A stretch of DNA of 23,780 nt from contig NW_003124902.1 in assembly GCF_000003605.2 (NCBI RefSeq), positions 536,411 to 560,190 on the forward strand, read 5' to 3'. The DNA comes from Saccoglossus kowalevskii. Its lineage: Eukaryota; Hemichordata; Enteropneusta; Harrimaniidae. The notes under the pieces were generated by a model. That model was not told the DNA's origin and did no database searches. It saw only the letters and a program-made list of their open reading frames with translations. Positions within the stretch are counted from its first letter, which is position 1. The number at the start of each line of letters is the position of its first letter. Positions 1 to 8,979 of this stretch are shown one piece after another. The translations under genes and the position numbers were made by a program.

Positions 1-191
1 TTCGGAAAAAAAATACAAATATATTCACTTAAATAAAAAGATTGCATTATCATACAATAAACCTGAGTTATAATGGACGACAATAAGTCTGGTGTGTCAT
101 CGTAGACGACTGTTAAGCTACAATTCTGCCAACCAATAGAGCTCCAGGTGTAAAATGGTCTGCAGCAGAAAAGTTTGCATCAACCATGTGT
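1..191. other. Intergenic, no feature seen
   Basis: AT-rich sequence downstream of the 3' end of the minus-strand transposase relic. No terminal inverted repeat or polyadenylation signal could be tied to the relic here, so its outer boundary is unknown. Confidence 0.4.
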
Positions 192-506
192 CTATGGCAT
201 CATTTCCTGCAATGCATTCCTTCTCTTCTTCTTATGACGTGGAAGAGTCTGATTCCGTAGTAGAACAAGATCTTCATCTCTTTGGTTCTGACAGTTCCCT
301 CGTGTGCTTGCTTTGATATTTTCTGACCCAGCCACCAACAAATGTAGGGCACTGTGGCCAAATTCTTTATCAGTTGTGTTGTCGTTCCGGCCCACACTTC
401 CTCTCTGTTTGCAAAAATACTCCTCAAGTGGATCTTAGCAGCATTTCTCACTCAATAGGTATTTAACACCATCCAGCTTCAACAATAAGGGCCCAAGCTC
501 CACAAA
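192..506 (-). pseudogene. C-terminal exon of transposase relic
   Basis: The minus strand reads FVELGPLLLKLDGVKYLLSE, a TAA at 437-435, then DPLEEYFCKQRGSVGRNDN and onward to ALQEMMP and a stop at 194-192. The DP-LE-YF-KQR motif carries the last catalytic glutamate of the RNase H fold in this transposase family. The stop inside the motif could come from one C-to-T change in a Gln codon. The acceptor is either the CAG just upstream or the TAG at 509-507; only the second avoids an in-frame stop. The sequence after KQR (HSALHLLVAGSEN) is open for about 70 codons. Confidence 0.7.
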
Positions 507-832
507 CTATTTCACTGAAAAAAGTAATAATTTAATTGAATACATAAATAATTCTCATGTTCGATAAATGACAAATTGATTATCAAAATAATTTTTGATT
601 TGCTTCTAATAGAGAAAATACGATACTATACTTTAGTAGCAAATGAACTTGTGTAGACTACAGAGATGTGTTTTTTCAAAATATACATGTCAGATCTGAT
701 AAAGTGTTGTCCAAGAAAAAAATCAGAGGGAACAAATATTCACCATTCTATTACCCCTTATAGAGAACAGTAAATATATGTGCTTTCAATAAATAGCATC
801 ACTTTTTCTAAACATGTAATAGAGATGTGTAC

Positions 833-1021
833 CTTGAATCGCTGGTCATCATTGTCCATATATGGTTTGAGGGCTTCTTTCCTTGTCCTTGCTCCTTGGC
901 TTAGCCTTGTTACATTCAAGCAATCAAAGAACTTGTCAATCATTGAGCAGAACTTTTGCGTGGAATGAGTGTCATGCTTCCCTCTATTCACAAAATCCTT
1001 AGAAACTGTGTTGCTAAGAAC
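833..1021 (-). pseudogene. Exon of transposase relic (insertion domain)
   Basis: A 63-codon block reads VLSNTVSKDFVNRGKHDTHS and then KFCSMIDKFFDCLNVTRLSQ, ending RFK. It is bounded by a polypyrimidine tract with a CAG acceptor (1024-1022) and a donor AAG|GTACAC at 833-831. Both junctions are phase 0, so it joins the preceding exon without a frame break. Position and the FFDCLN motif fit the insertion (nucleotide-binding) region of P-element/THAP9-like transposases. The next expected exon, between here and 506, was not found and may be lost. Confidence 0.65.
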
Positions 1022-1192
1022 CTGCAATGAAAAAAAAAATACTAGAGTTGGAATTATACAAATTTGTAAGTCAACAACATAACACTGACCTGGCAGAAAT
1101 TTGAAGGGTATTCAGTTTTGTATTACAAATGCATTTAAATATCCAGGTTATAATATTGCTTATATTTGACAAAAATGTTATATTTTTCTAAC

Positions 1193-1342
1193 CTGTGCAG
1201 CTAGCTTTACACTCATTCTCGAAGATGGTGCTAGATATATGTGTTCATGTCTTATCCTTGGTAACACCCTCAAACCTGCAAGACCAGTATCAATACTGAG
1301 TTCCTCTTCCACCAAATCAATGAGATGTTTCCAAGCGATATC
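1193..1342 (-). pseudogene. Exon of transposase relic (DIAWKHL block)
   Basis: A 150-base, 50-codon open block reads DIAWKHLIDLVEEELSIDTG and onward to SSRMSVKLAAQ. It starts right after a catcag acceptor and ends at CAG|GT, both in phase 0, which fits the previous exon's donor at 1649-1644. This is the segment that follows the KTTRNNW motif in P-like transposases, where the RNase H fold is interrupted by an insertion domain. No stop codons occur inside. This exon is better preserved than those around it. Confidence 0.65.
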
Positions 1343-1649
1343 CTGATGTTGATACTTCAGTATAAATACAAGAAATATTTTGTATTAAAATAGGTTATAA
1401 TATTCAAAATCCATGCCATGGTGAAGATCAAGCAAATGCTACTGTATTTGCTCCATTAATAGTGTATTTAAATTAGAGGTGCTTCTATCATCAAAATAAG
1501 TGTTAAATAATTTAATGTACAACAAAAGTGATTTTTGGTTTATATGTGCCTCTATCTAAAATGCACTTTAAATGGAGGAAACACAATAAATCCAGGTATC
1601 TGATTAATACTATGAAGTAGTATTATGAAGGATTATTAAAAATACATAC

Positions 1650-2440
1650 ATGTAAATGTCTCGTCTTGGAATTAAAACCAGAATTCTCCCAGTTGTTGCG
1701 TGTGGTCTTTATGAGATATGCTCTTCATTATGGATGCGGAACGCTCCATCAGCAGTCAAGGCTCGCGCACGAAAATGTGCCATTTCTAGTGTTGTAATGC
1801 CCTCCCATACTACCCAATATAGCTGGTAACTGTTGAACCCATTGCATGGGTACCAAGCAAACACTTCTTTTAGTGGTGAAAATATCCCTCTAACCATTAA
1901 TGCAAGAATATGCGTTGCTAGAGATGGTTCTACATTTTCCTCTGAATTGGTGTCAGACGATTCTTTAAGTTTTGCTAAGTACTGCCTCACTTCCTCATTC
2001 ACACTGCCTAGATCACTGAAGCCAACCAGTTTCCCGGATGACTGCAACTAAACTAGGCCACTTTTAATTTTCATCTCATCAAATAATAATGTGACATTCT
2101 TCTTACAATCTGGCAGGGATTCAAACTTGATGTCATCTTTTATCCGCTGTATATCATCTATATTACACCCATCAGTTGCTGGCGTAAATTGTGTGTAATC
2201 ACGCAATGTGTTCTCATGAGGTAGAAGCAGATATTTTGACCCTCTTATCATTCTATATGCTGCAGGTGATTTTGAGTGTAGCGCAATACAGAATTTTATC
2301 ATGAAGGGATGCCACCTCCTTTGTCTATTGGCTTTTTGTGACACTAGCTTTTGTTCTTGCCAAAACAGTAACTGTGGGCTGTCTTTGTCAAACAGCGACT
2401 CCATTTCCTTGTCTTTTTCGTCCATGAAGTCTCTTTGTTG
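1650..2440 (-). pseudogene. RNase H-like transposase core (N-terminal half)
   Basis: From the Met at 2425 the minus strand reads a charged lead-in, then HPFMIKFCIALHSKSPAAY, then LFDEMKIKSGLV, where the Asp of DEM is the expected first catalytic acid of P-element-type RNase H folds. A TAG at 2050-2048 follows directly, and the frame continues with LQSSGKLVGFSDLGSVNEEV and ATHILALMVRGIFSPLK. It then runs through ALTADGAFRIHNEEHIS to a stop at 1709. Overlapping this in another frame is LIKTTRNNWENSGFNSKT, normally located further downstream in the family, so bases appear to be missing between them. A GTATGT donor at 1649-1644 ends the block. The core is recognisable but cannot be catalytic. Confidence 0.7.
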
Positions 2441-2464
2441 TTATTTTTGCAGCTGGTCTCTGTC

Positions 2465-2912
2465 CTATTTGTCATTACGACATGATGAATTTTGTTCTTT
2501 ATTCGTCCTGGCCCTTTTAGATAAAGTAAACAGTGTAGAGCGATACTGCTCTGGAATTTGTATTCACCTCTTCATAAGCGATAAAATTTCCTTTAGCATC
2601 ATTTAAAATGACAGGCTGAAGACTCAGAGGTGACCTTTTACGACAAAGTTCACCATAGCCCTGGTTCCCAACACATACTGTAGCATTTGAAACTAACTGG
2701 AAAAGTTTATTCAGAGACTCAGTGCCCAAACTGCTTGGAATGGAAACCAGGAGAGGACACTCTGCTGCAGTACGTCCATGCACCTTGACTGACCAAGTTC
2801 CATCACGATCAATCTCAACCCGCTGCTGAATAAATCTGTAATCATCTGCATGCCTAATGCAGCACACTGAATCTTTCCCTTCAAAAACAGATCCCCATAT
2901 TCCTACCAATAC
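2465..2912 (-). pseudogene. Middle domain of the transposase relic
   Basis: An open minus-strand stretch contains VHGRTAAECPLLVSIPSSL, then VCVGNQGYGELCRKR and ILNDAKGNFIAYEE. A region of this layout (C-x-GN... followed by a VAY/IAY motif) lies ahead of the transposase core in many invertebrate P-like proteins. After IAYEE the frame changes: the continuing protein-like text is EQYRSTLFTLSKRARTNK in the +1 frame, reached after a gtgaat...ccag stretch too short to be an intron. It therefore looks like a deletion scar. Two stops, TAG at 2467-2465 and TAA at 2443-2441, then interrupt the coiled, charged segment leading into the core. Confidence 0.5.
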
Positions 2913-2929
2913 CTGCAGCTGATGTAAGG

Positions 2930-3299
2930 AAATTGTCAGTGGTGTCTAATGGAGTATTGCAGGAACAAATCTTGCATTCATCAACATGTTTCTCAAATGA
3001 TTGTACATCAATATTTACAGGTAGCTTTGTTGTTTTTAGTCTTTGAGACTTTGATTTCCAACGATCAAGTTTTTTTACTACAGCACATGCAGATGAATGG
3101 AGGGTGGATTTCTGGATCATCTAATTTCAGATCAATATTTAAAGATCTTGAAATTGCTGTTTCATATCTGTTTCACATTTATCGGTTGGTGACCACTGAG
3201 GAAGGCATGTTCTTCGGCTGTGGCATAGCCGACAAAACTCCTTTAGATACTATCTGTGAAACTCCATGTTCAAGATGAGGATAGTATTTTACCTACAGA
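2930..3299 (-). pseudogene. RAG1 N-terminal-like zinc-binding segment of the relic
   Basis: The minus strand reads KEFCRLCHSRRTCLPQW (CRLC at 3234-3223), then a linker, then IHPPFICMCCSKK (about 3109-3079), then LDRWKSK in the next frame, and finally SFEKHVDECKICS near 2999-2958. The spacing CxxC ... IHP...CxxC ... H...CxxC is like the zinc-binding cysteine region in the N-terminal part of RAG1 proteins. That match is from memory of the family pattern, not a search. The reading frame is broken by an A7 run at 3070-3076 (A6 would keep frame), and a TAG lies at 3252-3250 just before the CRLC block. A possible splice acceptor (tctgtag) sits next to 3290. A generic zinc-finger array such as a ZAD-type domain is an alternative. 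Confidence 0.5.
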
Positions 3300-3939
3300 G
3301 TTAAAAATAAAATTTCAATTCAAGATTGTTGTAGGAAAATGGCTTTATACCTTGGAAATATAGCTACTAGATGAATTTATTTACATGCTATAAATTCATA
3401 GCATGCTACAATAACGTTCATTTAATACAAAAACAAAATTCCTATTTTTTTTACATGCAAACAATTTTTAAAAAAGTCGATTTTTATATACGCAGGATGT
3501 CGCAATAATCGTAGTTGGTCATAGTTTTGTATTTTATCCCTTTTAGGCCAGATTTCGACAATAAAGTAGCTTTCTGCATCTCAACAGACATTCTTTTATT
3601 TTTCCATTTGGGTCTCGGGAGTCATATAGATCGTCAGGCCCATGTGTACGGAAACCGCTATAAAGCACAAACAACCAATCACAGATAATGTTGGTGATGA
3701 CGGTGATGAAGGATTAACGATATGAAGGAAGTGAAGACGAAAAAGTGGTATCTTGAAGGAAAGTTTTCGGATTCAGGCCGCAACTTCCCGTGTTTAAAAA
3801 CACAAGCATCTGAAAGACATTGAACCTATATCTTTGTTTTAACACGAGAAATTAGTTGGCGAAATGCTGCCAATCGATTGAAGAACATTTCTTTTAAAGA
3901 AAGGTTTTGGGGGCTAAAATGAGAAAATATTCATAACTT
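3300..3939. other. Non-coding interval, probable 5' intron or upstream of relic
   Basis: No coding pattern was seen on either strand. A moderate number of CG dinucleotides appears after about 3480, rising toward the promoter-like island at 4 kb. If the exon-like block ending at 3949 belongs to the relic, this interval would be its first intron. That link is inference. Confidence 0.3.
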
Positions 3940-4181
3940 ACGTAAACAATGTCCGAATTCACCAAGTCAGGTACCGTTTTCTTTCTCTCAATCGCAGCAA
4001 GCTGAAAATGACACTGGCGCATGCGTAGTACCACTTCGCATCTACTGCGCATCATATTTAGGTCAGAGGTTAACTGGCAGACTTCCGCTGACCGCACATT
4101 TGCATAAGAACGCGGACACTCAGGCAGAGCTGAAATGAGTCCTGAGACAATGACGCAAAGAAGATTAACTGTTAGAAACAA
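3940..4181 (-). promoter_or_regulatory. CpG-enriched region with NRF1-like sites and possible first exon
   Basis: CG dinucleotides are denser here than in neighbouring DNA. GCGCATGCG at 4017-4025 and ACTGCGCAT at 4044-4052 resemble NRF1 sites, and ATGCGTAGTA/TACTGCGCAT form a 9-of-10 inverted repeat. On the minus strand an open frame begins at 4181 (MFLTVNLLCVIVSGLISALP), with a hydrophobic start. It reaches a consensus donor TAC|GTAAGT at 3948-3943, so it could be a first exon or transcribed leader facing the transposase relic. I do not recognise the peptide, and coding status is doubtful. Confidence 0.35.
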
Positions 4182-4285
4182 TGCATTTTAATCATCTTAA
4201 TTTGCGTTGTATCTCCTTCTTTTTTTAGCTCCATGGATCTATTGACTTGCCTGCATGAGACAGCTGCTAGCAAGACCACATTCTG

Positions 4286-4346
4286 ATTGGCTCATGTGAA
4301 AACTTAGGTGGTGTCCCTGAATCTGGTCCATTTAAGCCTATAAATA
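4286..4346 (+). promoter_or_regulatory. Inverted CCAAT box plus TATA box
   Basis: ATTGG at 4286-4290 lies about 49 bases ahead of TATAAATA at 4339-4346. The next 30 bases end in a CCATCATTTC context suitable for initiation near 4370-4378. The arrangement is that of a compact RNA polymerase II core promoter firing rightward. Confidence 0.45.
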
Positions 4347-4369
4347 TGCTAGACTGAGGACAGTTGGGG

Positions 4370-5140
4370 CCCATCATTTCGACTAAATACCCTGTGTTTG
4401 CTGCTGCGAAATTGTGAGACAAGTGCTAAAGTCTGCAATCATCATTCTGTGAGACTTGTGTGAACTGATCAGCGATCTCCTGCTATCCGCGATGCACTCC
4501 AGAATAACAGCGTTTCTCTGCAAGCACGATTTCTGTATTTCTTCATCATTTTGTTGCAGAAGCCATTGACTGTCTGGCACTGTGAGTTATCACCAATGTA
4601 CACATCTCTAGGCAATATTTTAGTGAATTTATTCATTGTATTTTTCTGTGCTATGTTACTTGTAATTATTTTGAGAGGTATTAAAGCCAGGAGCTTTAAC
4701 TTGACAATTTGGTGTATGTGTATTTCGTTTCCAGTGCTATTGTCTTGTCTACACCATTCTAGCAGCGAAAGAACCCCTTGTCCAGTGGGAGTTCTGTCCC
4801 TCTCAATAGCAATAAGCAGGCCATACACAGTGACACTGCCATCTTGGATTTCTGTTAAAAATGACAACAATTTTGAGCATTTGGCTTCGTGCGTGCTTTA
4901 ATCGACCGATTCTTGGATCAGTCATGTTGTTCGACTGCTATCTTGGATTTTGCATGAAACACATTTTTTATTGCCGATTATCTGTGAACACCATATTTCT
5001 TATTGTCCAAATTTGAACTTTCAACATTGAAATTTCACTGTTTTTACGTCATGCAGTCAGTATAACGTGCTAACCCAATATGCTCTATAGTAATCATTCT
5101 TCAGTGATGAAATATTTAAATAAAGTTTTTTTTTATAAAT
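4370..5140 (+). ncRNA. Possible two-exon non-coding transcript
   Basis: Downstream of the CCAAT/TATA pair there is a donor ACT|GTGAGT (intron from 4582), an acceptor with a pyrimidine-rich tract ending TTTCCAG at 4734 (153-base intron), and AATAAA at 5119-5124 followed by a T-rich stretch. No convincing open frame runs through the spliced product. The signals together suggest a spliced, polyadenylated RNA, divergent from the minus-strand promoter region at 4 kb. It could also be a fragment of a retroelement or a dead gene. Only sequence signals support it. Confidence 0.25.
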
Positions 5141-5517
5141 TATATTTTATGATCTATTGGGATATTTAGCAATAGGTAAACCGTAAATAGTATAATTCCA
5201 ATTGAATAACTGAGATTACATTTACCAAACACCCAACAAATGTTAAACCAACTTGCTTGTATCACATAATGCTGATTGCATTCCTATCTAAAATTAAATA
5301 TGTTTATTAGAATCCCGATATGAAATAAATAAAACAAAACTAGGCATGACTTTTGAGTCTCATACGTACACACGCTTAGTCCAAGTTAACAGTAATTTCT
5401 GTGCACAAAAATACATAGTTTAAGCATATAAATGTTCAAAATACTTGCAGTATACAGAATTAGACTGATAACGCTCTCAGATTCCACAAAGTACACATCA
5501 ATTTATTTGGTTTCTCA
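5141..5517. other. AT-rich interval, nothing recognised
   Basis: Low-complexity AT-rich DNA between the AATAAA of the possible transcript and the coding-like minus-strand block. No repeat, hairpin or coding pattern stood out. Confidence 0.3.
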
Positions 5518-6414
5518 TTCTCTCGCCATTCTAACAATAAAACAACCATTGGATTGCTCGTTATTTGCTGGCACGCATTCATTGATAATATAGTTTGAAA
5601 CTTTCGGATTACCATAATGCCACGAGACTTTGGAATTCATAATTGGGGAAACCCGTACCTTCTCATCTATGTGGCTGTGTCTCACCCTTCTGCTTTCTTG
5701 TCTTTCTCGTTTTTTTGCATCATATACTTTATATGATGTTTTGTCTGGCCCAACTATATTTCACAGGCTCTTATATTCTCAATTCCTTTCCCTCTTGATT
5801 TATTTATCTCGAACTCAGCTACGGCTGATTATCGTATGCGCAGATTGTGTCAATTTGATATAAAAAGCTCTTTGTTTTAACTATCATCAACTTCATACCT
5901 CAGCACTCCTGTACTGATATCTCTGGTGTCAGCAGTGCCAATTCTATCAATTTTGTACCCTCCATAATCATCTCCACTTTATTAGGTCATACTGACCAAT
6001 GCGATCTTGCATTCGCTCTTCTGTCCAGAAAACAGGATATTTCACATTTGACCATCATCCACTGATATTTTCTTCTCATTAAGTGTGATCTTTTTTCCCC
6101 AACACCTTCTTTCGCTATACAAATCTCTTCAAAGTATTTCTGTTTAACTGCACAATCAAACCTGGTTTAGTATACTGTTTACTGTACTTTTAACTTACCT
6201 TTGTGGACGGGCTTTATCGGCTATACGATCTTCGTTTATACGTATTTTTCAGATTCTGAGAGGAGTTCCATTTCTTAGGTTTCTAAACTGAGTGCACTGT
6301 ACTTCCATTTTGTAACCACTGGAATTATTTCCAGTTTTGTTCAATCGGTTACCATCTATTATTTTCCAGCAAAGTAATTTCAATTGCATATTCGCTTCCC
6401 ACTCTGTCAGCCAT
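5518..6414 (-). pseudogene. Unidentified degenerate coding relic
   Basis: A minus-strand ATG in good context (aacaaaATGG, 6414-6412) begins MADRVGSEYAIEITLLENN. The protein-like text then moves to the next frame (NSSGYKMEVQCTQFRNLRNG, one stop, KIRINEDRIADKARPQ) and stops at a consensus donor AG|GTAAGT at 6198-6193. A pyrimidine/CAG acceptor follows near 6146 with KQKYFEEICIAKEGVGEK. Next comes GGYKIDRIGTADTRDISTGV, then a 103-codon stop-free stretch at 5828-5518 rich in Lys, Arg, Glu and Val (for example GPDKTSYKVYDAKKRERQE). I do not recognise the family. The last part has a faint likeness to the C-terminal region of Gypsy integrases, not enough to name it. Several stops and frame changes show it is dead, if it was a gene. 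Confidence 0.3.
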
Positions 6415-7580
6415 TTTGTTATTTTCTCTTTTCAGTAAAGTTTGTTGTGATTAGATGCCCAGTATTCATCTGACTAGTTTTTCATTCCGGATATTATTTC
6501 AACTATTATGAAAGGGCATTGCCATCGTTGCTGGAATTATGAAGAGCGTCTAATATTTTGCATGGCTTAAAAAAAATTACCGGTCCCTAGTCATACTGAC
6601 GCTTTTAATTATTTGCACTGTTCTGTAATATGGCTCTGGCTTTTTAATGTATTTCTCACCTTTCCTTCATAATTTGTTATTGTTTTGTTCAAAGGAGGCA
6701 AATTCATGGATCTATAAGATATTGTCGACGACATTATGTGTATAAATGTCAGTCAGACTGGTGTACACTTATATTTAGTCATGGCTCCTAGAATTTCCGA
6801 CTATTATCTTACCCAATGATTGACACATTTTTTAGCTAACCATGATTCGAGGCTTCTCCTTTGATTAGAGTTGTCAAAAGGTCCTAAAATATAAAGACGT
6901 CAACACATCAGTGGCCTCCTTGCAGTTCGTTTATATCATGTGTCACGTGCATCGGCTCATAGGCACTCTCTGATAAGTGGTATCTACCAATCCATATATA
7001 CATGCCAGTTTAATAAGGTCACGTGTTGCATTTCACCAGTAGTAGAATCAATTCAATCAGTGCTTTCACTAATGTATATACGCGTGCTCATTACATCATG
7101 TCCATGTCAGACACCTTGCGGTCCAACGATATTATCAGAATATATAAAGGTTTGTTAACCCACACAGTATATATATTTTGTTACATTGTTCGGGTCTTTT
7201 TAGCGTCAACTAAGTACAATAGGTTCGAGAATGTATGCAATATATGCTTTGTACGTCTGTCCACCTAAGTACTTAAAGGTATAATAAGGTATATAGATAT
7301 AGTGTTATACAATGATTCAGCATCTCAGAACAGTACTGCAGTTCGTTTACTGTAACAGTTTACTGCTAAGATGGAACCCATTAAAATGATAACATTTTAG
7401 CTAGTTCACACCCAATAATACAATAAGTTTATAGAAGTCTTTTAATCCCAAGCATATTAACTATATGGGTATGGTAGCATATAATGATTATAACACCTAC
7501 CTCAACCATTATTTTACATATATTACAGTGTTTTCTGTAAATTTACTCAAATAATCATCTCCATTTGTGCCTATATTATC
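6415..7580. other. AT-rich interval, nothing recognised
   Basis: No coding-like text or strong repeat was noticed. Short open frames around 6940-7268 are AT-driven, overlap each other in different frames and have no family features. Confidence 0.3.
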
Positions 7581-7584
7581 TTAA

Positions 7585-7729
7585 AGCGGGAGGGTCGTCA
7601 CCTGCGCACAAGCGGGAATTGAGTCCCAAGCGACGATAACACACGCTAAACCTGTAAAGGCTCATGGGTAGTCCATTGTTTATAAACAATTCCACTTCAT
7701 GGCCATCTGTCGCATCTGACTACCCCGCT
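7585..7729. mobile_element. MITE-like element with imperfect terminal inverted repeats
   Basis: The left end AGCGGGAGGGTCGTCA and the right end (reverse complement AGCGGGGTAGTCAG) match imperfectly over about 20 bases. They are flanked by TTAA (7581-7584) and TCAA (7730-7733), a possible diverged TTAA target duplication. The 145-base interior is more GC-rich than its surroundings. It contains the palindrome ATTGTTTATAAACAAT and a GGGAATTGAGTCCC hairpin, with no coding capacity. Size, ends and flanks suggest a non-autonomous DNA transposon. A tRNA-derived SINE on the minus strand was considered because of a weak B-box-like motif. Confidence 0.4.
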
Positions 7730-7733
7730 TCAA

Positions 7734-8979
7734 TACAACTTTAATAATAACTTTAATTTGCCATCATTTTCGATTCTATATTTGACGGTTCCAACCCGTC
7801 ACATAAATTTATATGGATCTGCCACTGAATTGAATTGAAGTGATATTCGGGATACAGATAAGGTGATTAATTCTATTGCAGAATATCACTAAAGGGTACC
7901 TGCATGATAGTCAGATGTGGGCAACCACCCATTTCAGATTTGCCAACTATCCCGGTTTACTCTTAATTCCGGATTCATTTTTTGGGCTCGCCATGTGAAT
8001 GGAAATATCCCATAATTCCATGCTATATTCTTTGGCTCTGGAAATCAGTGCCTGTGTTTCCCTGTAAACAACATGGTCCAAATGTTTTCACTAACAAACC
8101 ATGATCATTCAAGTAGATTGTCAGTGGTCTTTACTACTATTCAGATTTCTATGTACAGGAATGCTCACAAGCAGAACACAAATTATTGTACTCAACATCT
8201 ACTTGTTGCCTCTCCAAACTTGTATGTACACATACTTGAAACATTTGTAAGTGGTTAATGTTTTGATTGAATATCATTATTATTCTCTGCAATAATCAAA
8301 TATTTGCTGGGATCATCATTCTCGATTACACTTATATATGCATAAAGACATACACTATATTTATATTCAGACTTTCTTCCTGGGCGAACCAGTTTAGATT
8401 GGTAGAGTTTGTTCAGCCCCTTAACCTATTAAATAATCAGACTCTGGACAATATAGTGTCCAGCATTTCTCTTTCTACTATTCTGGTTGCGCTTAATTTC
8501 GGTTCATTTTCACCTGGATAGCTGTTCCATCTGAAACTTATTACTGAAAACCGTATTAGAAATAAAAAGTGTATGAAGCTATGAGACACTGTAAAAATGG
8601 ACACTACCACTGGATGCTCTGCAATGTGATATATTAACAACAGTCTTAGAGCTGGATAATCAGCTTTAATTTTCTTCCATACAGGCACTGCCTGTAGTAT
8701 CTCATGAAATTCACAAAATTGCTTCTACTACAGTAATACCTGTTTTTACACACTATCACTTTTTCCTCTTCATACATGATTTATATAAGACAGCTACTCC
8801 TGTTTCACTTGTTTCTGTGTCTTGCATATATAAATATGTTTCGCCTGTTGAATATGATAAAACGGGGCTCACACCAGATACAGCTTTGCATTCTGTATCC
8901 CTGTCAAACATATCTATCTTTGCAACGGCGCAGCGGAACTATATACATGATGACACTGATACTAACTGCGCCCTAAGGA
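7734..8979. other. AT-rich interval, weak structure only
   Basis: Contains a 10-base inverted repeat AGTGATATTC/GAATATCACT near 7839-7890. An 83-codon minus-strand open frame at 8688-8437 has no recognisable features. Part of the right side could be further eroded Gypsy sequence, because it lies directly 3' of the reverse-transcriptase relic, but I could not identify it. Confidence 0.3.

Larger units (their letters stand above)
192..3299 (-). pseudogene. Decayed P-element/THAP9-like transposase with RAG1-N-like zinc region
   Basis: Read on the minus strand, successive stretches give one co-linear protein in at least four exon-like blocks: a Cys/His-rich N-terminus (about 3290-2930), a middle domain (2912-2465), an RNase H-like transposase core (2443-1650), two exons with phase-0 GT-AG boundaries (1342-1193 and 1021-833) and a C-terminal exon ending in a natural stop (506-192). 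The family call rests on the DEMKIKSGLV first-aspartate motif, a KTTRNNWENSG stretch and the DPLEEYF C-terminal signature, which I recognise from P-element and THAP9-like transposases. DNA-level breaks: in-frame stops at 2467-2465, 2443-2441, 2050-2048 and 437-435, a frame change at an A7 run at 3070-3076, and an apparent internal deletion near 1709. It cannot encode a full protein. Terminal inverted repeats were not found, so element ends are unknown. A domesticated host gene that later died is the alternative. Confidence 0.75.

Noticed and set aside
481-506. AAGGGCCCAAGCTCCAC resembles the GGGCCCAAGC arm of the 19-21 kb repeat.
   Set aside because: On the minus strand it reads in frame as VELGPLLLKL in the C-terminal transposase exon, so the likeness is most likely chance.
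4469-4901. Overlapping open frames of 116 and 133 codons on opposite strands.
   Set aside because: They cross the proposed splice sites, overlap each other, have no family features and fit chance openness.
7600-7640. Possible tRNA-derived SINE: weak B-box-like motif on the minus strand.
   Set aside because: No A box at the right distance and no tRNA fold; the terminal repeats favour a MITE.
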